DNA from: Kudoa neothunni
Taxonomy: Eukaryota; Cnidaria
Assembly (NCBI GenBank): GCA_964304625.1
Contig: OZ199838.1
Span: forward strand, 6,944,001-7,008,000
Direction: 5' to 3'
Length of the DNA: 64,000 nucleotides
Shown here: positions 10,919 to 21,980 of the stretch, piece by piece
Numbering within the stretch: position 1 is the first letter of the stretch
How the letters are laid out: each line of letters opens with the position of its first letter
Program-made: the position numbers and the translations under genes
Notes under the pieces: model-generated
What the model saw: only the letters and a program-made list of their open reading frames with translations
Database searches by the model: none
What the model was told of the DNA's origin: nothing

Positions 10919-12430
10919 TTCGCTACAGCCAATAGATATAAGTTAAGGTAATTACAAGGGTAAAGTTACACGACAGGCAGTACGAATCACGCTTCTCCTG
11001 CAGCGATCGTTCCCGAATATGATTTCGGATAACATCAACGTCGGGATTCTTGTGTAGGTGTATGCTTTCAAGATTATAATTAAAAATGTTTAGATTCGTT
11101 TTTGGAGAAATTATTTAAGTAATTCTAATTAGGCTGATTGAATACTTTATGAAGTTGATTTACGAGTCTGCGCACATATGTATTCATTATGTTTTACATT
11201 TTTTTTACATTTAACAATGTTCTTTTTAATGAAAATGGGTTTAGTAACCGAAAAGAATTTAAAATGAACTTTTCCCTTATTATTTTCTTAAATTAACTTC
11301 TTGAGCTAAATGAAATTTAATGCCTGATTGAGAGTTTCTCGAAAAGTGGTATTTCTTTTTTAAATATAAACTTATAGGACCATTTTAGATGAAACTATAA
11401 AACTAAGAATTATTTAGTTACGATTTTTGAATTCCATTGACTAAATTGATTGTTATAATCTCATTATTGTCTCAAAAATAAAGTGGGTTTCCCTAAAGTT
11501 TGGTAAATTTTAACAATTCTGAATCTTCAATATTTTAGCTCATTTTATTTTTTGAGAAAATGGGCGGAAATCATTTGTGGAAATAATTTTGGTAATGGAG
11601 GAATTTTCGATCATTCTCAGTGATTAGGAAATCGATGTTAATTCCTTTAAACTAGGGTTTCTAAGTGTCCGGCGTCAAGCGCGTGAAATGAAATGCACCG
11701 CGTATCAATCTTTCACATTACGCATCACGCTTTTCATCTCATTCACCCTTAAAAGCACTATAAACTTAAACTTACTTTAAATTAAATTTAAGAAAATTAC
11801 GGAATGATTATGTTAATTATTGGGTTTGAGAGTGACATCTAAGTATGGTTTCTTAGTTGAAACCCCTGAAGACCACAGTTCTCTCATTTTTGCCTTAACC
11901 CACCGAGCATCTCAAAAACGACTACACACTAAGCAGTTTTGGGGCCAAAGAGGACCACAGATTTTTATTGCTTATTTTGATACACAATATTATGAAATCT
12001 AATTATATCCGTTTAAAAGTTTTTTACTCGAGCGATAACGAAATAATCATAACTTACTCGTGTGGCGAGGCTAGTCGATATCTTCCGAATAGTTAGTTAT
12101 CAATTTTACGTGTTTAAATATTAATGAAAGTGTATTTTAATATACCTTATGATATTTTAACAACATAATTCTGGTTTTATTGATCTTATAATTTTTGAAT
12201 AACATTTTATTTAATGATATAAAATATTAATAATTACCTAACTGAGATTCATAAAAAAATTAGACACATCTAACGTTGCGAGCTCACCTAGAGGGCCAAT
12301 CATTCATAATAAAATATGGTTTAATAATTAATATATTCCTTAACTAAGCTAAAAAGTCTCCAAATTAATAATTAAAAATATAATATGTATCTAAATTAAT
12401 TTTACTTGTCATTTTTTGCTTCCGTTTGTA
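10919..12430. other. RPS2 upstream region, no further gene
   Basis: The RPS2 5' flank has a possible untranslated-exon acceptor (CTATTGGCTGTAG on the minus strand, ending 4 bp before the ATG). Beyond that only AT-rich sequence and short frames are visible. Nothing supported. Confidence 0.4.
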
Positions 12431-12473
12431 ACAAATAAATCTCGAATGTTTATTACAACGATATTCGGAGAAA

Positions 12474-14076
12474 TTATAACTTTGGTTCTTTATTTTTATA
12501 TCCAGAGAATCCGAGCTCATAAAACACACCTTCTTTCTTAGTGGATGGGATATTATCTACCGTATCCACACACCTTAGTTTTGTCATAATCGACGATAAC
12601 TTGGGGATTTTTGTCTGATCACGGCATAAATTAACATTTTTTGAGAACGTCGCCAATAAAATGACCGCGTTGTCCCTTTTTAGGGAAATTGAACAAAAAA
12701 CTCCCTATATTCCTTGGTTTTAAGAATTAATGAGATATTCCATTTATTATGTCTGATAGTCTCCAGAAGGGTTAAACTTTGGTTAAGAAGTTTGTTTGCC
12801 AACGGAATCGAAGTGGAAAAATTATCGCAACAAATGTTTTCTACTGGCCTTTTTCAAGTGCGACGAGGGCTCTAAAACAACCTTTTCACCAACACATTTA
12901 GTAATCTGGTCATTAATTCTTCCAAGATAAACGAAAATATCACGTGTATAATTGGTATGAGGGTCAGTTAAATAGAAACAATTTAATGACATAAACCGCA
13001 AGTTTTGAGGGAATACCCTGCACAAAAGGACACCTGCCTCTCATTGAAACCTAATTATTCGTCAACAGTAAGATAAGCAGAGGGAATTAGACACATCATC
13101 AAAATACTTTGCCACCTGTTGAAAACTTCGGTTACCGGGAAAACTTATCGACTTCTCATCGCAAACTCTTGTCTCACAGTCATAAAAGTGTACCTTTCTG
13201 TTTACTCGGATGAATCTATAAAGCAGCATGATTCTACGAAGTGTATGACGTCCTTTATTCAGGCTCCACAATTGCTTAAGAGGACTCCATTTTAGATTTA
13301 AACATTAACAACATATATTTAATAATTCCTTTTTATGGTTTATATTTCATTGTATTTAGATTTTCCATTTGCATCTGTAATGAAAAGCACCAAATTTATT
13401 AATGTGGGTAATGGCAGAATGGAAAATTCATCATCAAAAAAATTAAAAAACTATCCTATAAATCGTAAATTTGGGATGTTACAAATGCAGTCAGACCTAG
13501 AAGCGTGTTTAAGATGTTTTCTTTTTTGATTTTTGTAGTTGAAGGTGCAAACGAAGACCGTAACATATGGTTTTTGTCCCCTATACGTGTTAGTGATGTC
13601 ATAATCATCTGAACTATCATATCGAGATGAGGATAAGCATTCTTTAATAATATCTTCAATTTTACAGCAATCAGAGTCGTAAATTGTTAGAAAACCATCA
13701 TAAACCTCTTCCATTTCTATCGGTCGGCGGCAATCGGCGTCTCTCGATCACTACCAGAAACATAAACCTTGATTTTTCTCGTAATTTTCAATGGATGTAA
13801 CCTTCCAAGATCAAAATATTTTATTTTTTATAATTTTATAAATGTTTATGTGAAATAAAAACATGGGGTCCTCTCGGCCCCAAAACTGCTTGGTGTAAGT
13901 ATCTGATATAAAATCATAGAAAACAAACAATTATTAATTTTAAGTTTAATTATGAATATATAGAAACTTTTAAAAGAACAATGATTGCATCCAGCCAATT
14001 TAACGTTTTCGATGAGCAGTGAATTGGGACTAAAGTCGGCCTCAGGTCCATTTGGACCCCAAAAATGCTTGGAGGG
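12474..14076 (-). pseudogene. Broken piggyBac element
   Basis: Minus-strand fragments in order: an acidic N-terminus with SDCCKIEDIIKECLSSSRYD (near 13650), LRFMSLNCFYLTDPHTNYTR and DIFVYLGRINDQ (near 12930, the piggyBac strand after the second catalytic region), GEKVVLE, and RCVDTVDN (near 12570) where the family has GGVDTxD. Many stops and shifts. The right terminus is GGAGGG followed by TTAA (14077-14080), the piggyBac target; the left terminus was not found. Related subterminal repeats lie at 13866-13894 and 14046-14072. Confidence 0.65.
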
Positions 14077-14214
14077 TTAATAAATCTGTTATTGATGTGA
14101 CGAATATCACGTTCGGCACTTTAGTAACGCCGTATGTCGTGTTACAACATGCTCACACTCTAGCCATCGCTTATCAGGTTTTCTCATCACGTTCACGCTT
14201 TTTAGAAACTCTTC

Positions 14215-16867
14215 GATAGTGTCTCCTGCCACAACATTGGTGCATGAGCGGACAATTAAAGGATTATTTTTATTCCTTTTCATTTTTGCGCGTTATGCTG
14301 CGAATAATGAAACAAAAATCACTAATACCAAAACAATATATTTTTTCATATACGTTGAGTATACCAGTTTGTAATTATAGTTAATAAATTGTGAATTGGT
14401 AATATTACCACCTCAGACGATTTTATACTATTATTCTTGTAAAATTAAAAGTTTGGAGGAGTCTAATAAGTTTTTAAATCTGCTCGAAACATCTATTTGT
14501 AATGACTAAAGTTGCGCGAACAAAAACATTAATATCGTATTGTTGTGTCTTTTAAGTGGTTGTTCTCTCTGCGCATTGAACCGTTACACTATTTAATAAA
14601 TATTCTTTCAAAAATTCACGTGAGTTCTTAACTAATTAAATGCATTGGTATGGCGGAAAACACACATAGATCGCTTTCACAGTCGATTTTACTCATATTT
14701 TTAAATGAAACAATGTCCCGATGACTTTAGTAAAATATTAATTAGAGAAAAGTTGTATTTAAAAAAAAATTAGAGTTCTAGATTTAAATACAGAGTGGAC
14801 AAGAGTGTCAAACTAAGGAATGATATCACACAGGATGAAAACAAATCGTTAATTTTACAGATATATTAAATATAACTGTTCCCATGGAGATAAAAACTCT
14901 AGAAGCAAATATTTAAAAGATTTCCAATCATCATTGATGAAAGGTTGTCCAGCATTCATTGCCATATCTTTTCGGGATGAGTCACATAGTGTACTTAAAT
15001 ATGACATCACCCATAATCATCCTTAGTACGATGTAAGTTATTACAAACACAATCAAAATGTGTCTCATGAACTAAAACAAATTTTGTCACATTGTCTCAT
15101 TTTGGGTACAGAAAATAAACGAGTGAAAGAAAATCTTGAATCCTATTCCAATACTCCGTTTAGTTTGGAAAAAACACGAAATTTAAAGCATCGTACGAGG
15201 AAGGAATCCTAGGATTCGTTTGGTGCGGATAATCTTACCAAAAAATACAATAATGAATTATTGCTTGATGTCTATAAAAATAAAAATTCACACGAATTAA
15301 ACGTTTTAAGTTTCAGTACCCAAAATATGAAAAAATTATATGTTGGTTATGGTGAAGTTTTACATACTGATGCCACCTACAACGTTATAGAACGAGATAC
15401 CCATTATACCATTTCATTATTATTGATTCGTACGGACGTACACGTCCTGTTTTTTTCGCCTTTGTAAAGACGAATCCCAAGACTCCATTGATACAGTTAT
15501 GTCTTCGTTTTGTATACTAATGAATGAAGTGACCATCAAAGAAGTGGTTTTGGTTGATAAGGATTCCACAGAAATGAACTCGACAAAGAAATTCCTACCC
15601 AATTAATGCCAGAATATTATTGTGTTCCTATCACGTTGAAAATTCAATGATTGCAAAAATTAAATCACCTGGATATAACCAACTTCCAAAAAAAAATTAA
15701 ACTGCTTTCAAAAAAGATCATTTATTGCAAAACTTGGGGTGAATTTCTGTTACGCGCAAGAAATGAAGGAAATAAGTGATTCTTATTTCTCGTATCTGGT
15801 TAAATGCTGGTTGAAAAATCCGGAGATATCGGCCCAATGTTTGAGGAAAACGCATTAACTTTTTGTTCCAACACAAATAATAGAGTCAAACAGGCCCATG
15901 ATAAACTAAAAAATTTCTTATCAAAATCTTCCTCGTTGCCGGTCCAAATTTATGAGATACTGCGGTATGTACGCATATTAGAACGTGAATTTACCGTCAA
16001 ACAAAAACAACTATTCATGTAAACTTTAAAAATATCATATGATCCAATGTGTAATAAACTTTTAAGTTGTTGCTCGTCATATGGCATGGGAAAAATTATG
16101 GATAATTATAAATCTGAGGAGTTTATCATAAGTGTCCACTCAAATCCAATTACTTTGTCCATCTGTTGTCTAACTCTGCTATGGTTACTAAAACTAACGG
16201 ATCATTGATTTGTGACTGTCTCTTTTTCTATAAACATAAACTATCGTGTGCTTATCTATTAAATTCGATCAAAATACGTGTGCATAAAAATTGATTCACT
16301 TATTATTCCACGATGGGCTATTACAAATTTCCCTCTCAAAACTTCGTTGGACTCCTTTTCAAAACAAGACACTGATACAATGAAAGTTACTTCATCTGAT
16401 TCAATTATGAATGCTGAAGAACTGAATGAATCGCTTCCTGCTCGTAAGGAATGTGAGACAACAGAAAAAATAACTTTAAAAATAATAAAGAACTGGCGGA
16501 AAAACTGTTACATACATTAAATGCACATGGTGGTAATGAGTATTTCAGTTTCTTCAAAGATGTTACCTCATTATTGGAAAAATATGAAAGAAACAGAACG
16601 TATTTTTATGAAAATGCCGCTGAAGACATTGGGGGATCGTCCCATTTTATCGTTAATGAAATTAAAACAAAAGGTGGACGGTAGACCCATGGAAAAAACA
16701 AATTACGTGAAATTTAAAGAATAATTTTATTAATGATTAATTCCGTATGAACAAATATATTGTTTCGGTATTAATGATTTTCGTTTTATTATTCGCGGTA
16801 CAACGCGTAAAATGAAAGAAATAACAATATTCCGCGAATGCACCAATGTGTAGCAGGAGACACTATC
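14215..16867 (+). mobile_element. Mutator-like element with long terminal repeats
   Basis: About 140 bp at 14215-14355 recur inverted at about 16727-16867 (outer part GATAGTGTCTCCTGC, ending near CAACAATATAT-type sequence) with scattered mismatches. Between them lies a decayed transposase with a SWIM zinc finger. Long terminal repeats plus this transposase are the hallmark of Mutator-like elements. No 9-bp target duplication could be recognised, in keeping with age. Confidence 0.75.
14880..16724 (+). pseudogene. Mutator/ZSWIM-type transposase, degenerate
   Basis: Plus-strand pieces in several frames: KGCPAFIAISFRDESHS (N-terminal FAR1/FLYWCH-like part, near 14945), VLHTDATYNVIERDTHYTIS (near 15358-15420, the first catalytic Asp region of the MULE domain), ARILLCSYHVENSMIAKIKS (near 15605), a helical NNRVKQAHDKLKNFL (15880), and a SWIM motif CDCLFFYKHKLSCAYLL (16210-16263) in which the final His of CxCxnCxH is Tyr. 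Frameshifts and stops rule out a functional protein. Confidence 0.7.
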
Positions 16868-16974
16868 ATTATTTTAAGGTAAATCCAAGCATTTTGCAAT
16901 GGAATTTGTTGCAATGTAAGTGGTCAATTCTAATAAAACATTCTGAAATGGCAATCTTCAAATATTTGTTGATA

Positions 16975-18187
16975 CCGGGGTTTTCATCCAAAACCGGACG
17001 GCTCATTTGTTTAGCAAATAAAAGCGTGACAATTAATATAATTAAAATAGCATAATGCCAAGAGAGGATGTATCGAACGATTTAAGAATGTGGGCCATCA
17101 TGCCTGTACTTGATGAGAGAAAACCTCTTTCTTTAGTATCGCGCGATTTAGGTATACCTAAATCAACTCTAAGTGATATGATAAAATGGAAACAACTCCA
17201 TAAAACATACGAAAAGAGTGTGAGAGATGGTTCACGACGTGAAAAAATTACAAATGAAATAAAAACCCATTTTCTTCAGCGGATCAACGACGATTGTACG
17301 AATACCTTACAACGTATGATCGAACGCCTTAGTTTGGACGTGTGCCAAACAACTACACGGAGATGACTCAAAAAATGGGTATCACATTCAAAATGACAAG
17401 GCAAATACCCCAAAGTTGTAATTCTCTTGACGTAAAGCACAAAAAAAGGAATGACGCCAATTCGTATACCAGTCTTCCAATAAATGTGTGGTATGAAAAA
17501 CTGATATTTATTGATGAAAGTTCGTTCTCGTTTCATTTGCTACGTCCACATGAGCGCTCTCTTATGCGAACAACTCCTAACCCTGTAGTGATTAACAGCA
17601 GGGGCCCTAAGGTCGCAATTATCCTTGCGTTGAGTGCAATAAGTATAATCCACTGTGAAGCCATTACTGGGGGCGTAAATTGTGAAATGTTCCAAACATT
17701 TCTAAAAAAAGTAAACGACGTGTTGGACAATGGGGATTTCACTATTTTTATGGATAACGTCCGATTCCATCATTCCAACATGAAATTCTACGATGATCAC
17801 CCATATGAGAATAGATACCTACCTCAATATTCTCCATTTTTAAACTCATGCGAGGACGTATTCTCCCAAATAAAAAACAACACCAATAAGGATGGTCCAA
17901 TTCGAGGTAATAACGACCTAATCGAAAGGATGGTAGCTTCCATCAAATCTGTGACTGAAGATAATGTAAAAAATTATTTTCAATATAGCCAGACTTTTCT
18001 CAGTTATTGCCACATCTTACAGGACGTTCCCAGAGATTAATCTAATTGATCATATATATATCTATTTTATTATACTAATGCCTCTTTTTTATATGAAATG
18101 CAGCATAGAATTTTGAATTATGGGCGAATTTAGTAAATTCTTTCAGTTTTAATCATCACGTTGTACGAGTTTGGATGAAAAACCCGG
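16975..18187 (+). mobile_element. Tc1/mariner-type element, nearly intact
   Basis: 1,213-bp element bounded by TA on both sides (16973-16974 and 18188-18189). Terminal repeats of 18 bp differ at one base: CCGGGGTTTTCATCCAAA at the left, CCGGGTTTTTCATCCAAA read inward from the right. It contains one transposase gene on the plus strand. Confidence 0.9.
17055..18040 (+). pseudogene. Tc1/mariner transposase with two lesions
   Basis: Transposase of the IS630/Tc1/mariner group, about 328 residues when read through. N-terminal HTH: PLSLVSRDLGIPKSTLSDM. Catalytic motifs: FIDESSFS (Asp), IFMDNVRFHH (Asp), SPFLNSCEDVFSQIK (Glu). Two lesions lie close together: a TGA at 17364-17366 where the family has Trp (R-R-W-L-K-K), and one A missing from the A-run just after it, which moves the frame. 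On either side the frame is open and well conserved. The second half is open from 17342 to the stop at 18040. Close relative of the wreck at 5.6-6.6 kb. Confidence 0.88.
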
Positions 18188-18189
18188 TA

Positions 18190-19437
18190 ATAAATTGTCT
18201 ACGTGTATTAAATTACTCAAAAAAAGATGATTTTTTCAGAGTGATGATTAGATAGATAGGTTGTGATTAGGGGAGGATATTTCGTGCCCAGTCTTTAGTT
18301 GGAATTTCAATTATGCATACAACCTTGTTGCGACGCGAGAAACACGATAACAATCAACAGGACAGTTTCATTATCCGTACGCGCTACTAGTTATCATAAA
18401 GGGGATTACATCCGCGACAAACCTATTGCGATGAATCTTTGGTGTATGCTATAAAACTGTTTATAATTCTATTTCTAGATAATCTGAAGAATTTTCCCCC
18501 AATAAAAATATTTACAAATTTAACCTTAAATTATCTCGCGTTTATTCGCTTCTGTGATTAAATACTTTTCTTGTTTGAATAGCTTATTCAAAACTATATG
18601 TACTCTTATTACTTAGAAGACGACGGCAAACAAATGTTACAAGTGTATGGCTATTGGATCGTAACATTGTAGGTCAGGAGTTTGATTGCTAGCCCGGCAA
18701 AATCTTTAATACTACCGTTCTTGGCTTTGCTATTTCATAATGGTAGCTTTGCTTAGAGTGTAAGCTCACTAGTGTGCGTGAGTGTGATGCACCTACATCA
18801 ATAGTTAGACTTAACGAGGAATGTAAAAATAAATATTTGAATTGTTGACGACGTATCAAATAATAAAATTTGGAGTTTCAAAGAGCCAACTTGCTTGAAG
18901 CTTGGTGAGGTATGATTTCGTCAAGATTGTGGATGTTCCGGTACCTTGATATTTAGTGGGTTAAACTCCTATAATACTCCAGAGAGAAGAATAAAGTTAG
19001 GAGACGACCTGACCAGCCAGAACTCCATAGACTAATAAGACATGACACATTAGGGATTCTATCTTATTTAAAAAAACTTCCAATACCATTCGCAATAACC
19101 TAATAACAGTAGATGAAATTTTAATGCAAACTGATGAGTCCAAACTGGCGATGAATATTTTCCGACATTAACAAGGCCTAAATTTTGTATTTTCTGAATT
19201 CAGGTTGCGAGTAAAAAATTAAAAATATTTTTAAATTAAATTTTTTGAATTTATTAGATTTTTTTTGGTATTTTACCGTGTCTAAATCCATAATTTCCCA
19301 TTTAAAAACAGAGGTAATGATGCCAAGCAGCATGCTCAATAGTTAAATTTATTTATTTAGAAATTTTTTTAATATAGATTTAACTTTTAAAATATGAGAC
19401 GGTCGACTAGAATTTATTTTACACGTACGAACCGATT
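18190..19437. other. No gene seen
   Basis: AT-rich sequence between two transposons, with no frame, repeat or RNA structure I can support. Confidence 0.4.
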
Positions 19438-19445
19438 ATATAAGG

Positions 19446-20497
19446 CAGGGCGACCAGACTTGCCTAGATCGGTAGCCAACTTTAAAGTTTCCCAAATTTT
19501 CAAGAGCCACAAGGCACTTAAATCATTTATGTACCTCTTCCTTATTTGAAACGCACATTTTTGGAAACTTGTTGGCAAATAATATGATAAAATGTTGTAG
19601 AATCATAAATAAAGATTTTTTAATTTTTTCTTATTCGGTTAATCGCTGGAAAATTTACATATAATTTATACAGGTATAATTTATTATGGTATTTCCAAAA
19701 AAGCAAATTAGTAATTAACAATCCAAGGAACTTTTTCTCTATGAACAGGGTCGCAAAAATTTAAGTATTTTTCACATATAATCATGTATGGCATATGGTA
19801 GTGTAGCAAAAAATAAAATAAAATATTCACGAATTAAGTAACAACATAAGGATTTAATGCTTTCGGATCTTTTTTAGAAATTGTTTCTAATGTTTCAAAT
19901 TTTTTATGTTTCCACATTATCAGTGAGCTGACGGTGATCCGGCTCGTATGCTGTTAACGCCGTACAAATTAGTTCCGTCAGGCGTTTGTTTGCGAGGAAG
20001 GTATTGGCGATGTTTCAATTTTACAAATTTCATCGTTTAATAAATAGACTCACAACAATAAGTTGTTCCAAAGATAGAAACAAGTTTGAGACAAAATTTT
20101 TTTTCATTTTGAATATTTAGTTTTTCGAACGTATTTCCACAGTCGCTTGGTGAGTTGGAATTATGAATCATGTTAAAGCTTTAATGGATGTTTTATTCTT
20201 CTGATATCTATCATTTTGATAATGGATAAACATTAACTCTAATTGTATTTCCTAATAAAAATAATAATAATTCTAATTTGCATCAAATGTTAAAACTATT
20301 TGGTAGTTTTTAACTATGTTTTCTAATCAAAACTATTATTTAGTTTACGATTAAACATTTCATTTCTTCATTTGATTAAACAGTTTAAACTTTGTAATTT
20401 TCTGAATTAACGTTCTGGTTAAATTAAGGAAAAATTTAAATAAAAAATTTTTTCAAGAGCCACATGTGGCTCGCGAGCCATGATTTAGCCACCCCTG
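19446..20497. mobile_element. hAT-type non-autonomous element
   Basis: 1,052 bp. Left end CAGGGCGACCAG; right end, read inward, CAGGGGTGGCTAAATC followed by the GGCTCGCGAGCC / GAGCCACATGTGGCTC palindromes often seen in hAT ends. Flanked by ATATAAGG (19438-19445) and ATATAAGA (20498-20505), a 7/8 target duplication. AAGAGCCACA occurs just inside both ends. No transposase frame. Confidence 0.65.
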
Positions 20498-20505
20498 ATA
20501 TAAGA

Positions 20506-21120
20506 TATTATGCAATTTACTTAAAATTTGAGGGGAAAAAATACCTCATATTAAATATTTGTGTTATATTGTTTAAGATAATTTTCCGCTATAATTTCTG
20601 TTAATTTGCAATCTATTATTTTTTGTAGTATAAAATTTTATTTTAGATTGCTTTAGTTTTTTTAAGTTTATTAAACATCGAATGAAAAACTATAATTTTC
20701 CAATTCAACTTAAAACTAATTTAAAATAATTGATTAATTACTATAAAGTCAATCTTAAAACAGCTATTTATATGTTAATTTAATTTATTCCAATTAACTG
20801 TATTATTTGAATGTTAAAAATAATTTGATCCAAAAAAATTGTTGTTCTCAAAAACTTCAGAGAGACCGATAATGAATAAAACTAGTGTGTTATAAAGAAG
20901 ACGATTTTTAAATTACTACGCAGAAATCGATCTATAGTAAATATTGGTCAATTAATTTATCAATTCTTAAATTTTAACTTAAATTAATTCCACGCGTTTT
21001 TAATTTTCCTAAGCGACCTAAAGTGAGTTGATCCACTTAATTTTAATCGTTTTTTAAACGCTATCTACATATCTATCACAGAAGAATCTTCAGTAAAGTT
21101 GATATAATAAAAGTAAACAA
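20506..21120. other. No gene seen
   Basis: Very AT-rich, without open frames. It is the upstream flank of the gene at 21170. Confidence 0.4.
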
Positions 21121-21123
21121 TAG

Positions 21124-21135
21124 ACGCATGCGCGG
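21124..21135 (+). promoter_or_regulatory. NRF-1-like site before the 109-aa gene
   Basis: ACGCATGCGCGG, 35-46 bp upstream of the ATG at 21170. Near-palindromic and close to the NRF-1 consensus. Confidence 0.45.
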
Positions 21136-21169
21136 ACAAAAACTGGTTTAAAATCGGTAGAGAGTCAAC

Positions 21170-21544
21170 ATGTGGAGTAGAAACGTGCAGTCCTTTTTTA
21201 GGATTACACGCAATGACTTCAAAAAAATTTATCTACCAGATTTGTCGAGAAAATGTTCATCAAATATTGCAACCCTAAAAATAAAAGAGATCCTTCGAGT
21301 GACACATGCCAATTGGCAAGCATATCTGAATTTCGAAAGAGGTTGTGATATGAATTTAGAAAAAATGAAAAAGCTAGTAAAAAACAAAACAAACTACATT
21401 TGAACTAAAAAAGTACTATAGGAAGAATTAGATGAGCAACTTTTTCTTTTATTGGCTAAATATGATGTAAAGGAAAGTGATATAGCATTTGTTAGAAGCA
21501 ACGCCACATACACCACAGGTGGAAAATTTTATTTCGACAAATAA
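21170..21544 (+). CDS. Unknown 109-aa protein, mitochondrial-type N-terminus
   Basis: Two exons, 21170-21376 and 21422-21544, joined by a 45-nt GT-AG intron in phase 0. The product has 109 residues. It begins MWSRNVQSFFRITRNDFKK, rich in Arg/Ser with no acidic residue until Asp16, like a mitochondrial targeting sequence. Then comes a helical, charged middle (NWQAYLNFERGCDMNLEKM) and a C-terminus ESDIAFVRSNATYTTGGKFY. I do not recognise the family. An NRF-1-like motif upstream, as for other mitochondrial genes here, is consistent with a mitochondrial role. It converges on KIN17, whose stop is 436 bp downstream. Confidence 0.55.
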
Positions 21545-21980
21545 TAAAAAATTTTTTTAAAGGGATAATTTTATCTAAAATATGTAAACCCACAACACAA
21601 TCAATTTCCTCGTTAATGAAAGAGTTTTCATCAACATTTTTTGATGAGTAGATTCCGAATTTCACTTGTAATTGATCTTATATTCTATGTATTTAAATAG
21701 CTCGTTGAGAGAGACACTCAAAATAGGAGAGGGTGAGTATGAAGATGTGTGTCAAGTATTTTCGTGTTTATGGAATAGTCGCTAAAGTTGTTCATAGATT
21801 TTGAAAGAAATGCGCGATAATAATACAATACAAGAGTGTACAACTGTGCTGGATAACTACCCCGTAATAAAACAGCTATCCTACAAGGGATACAGTCTGC
21901 TATCAAAAATTCATGCCAATTTATAGTTTAAAAGTTTACAATATCTATTTTTTGATAAAATATATTTATTGTACATGTAA

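Noticed and set aside
18660-18700. A tRNA-like stretch (GTCAGGAGTTTGATTGCTAG)
   Set aside because: No acceptor or anticodon stems can be paired around it. No convincing tRNA gene was found anywhere in the window.
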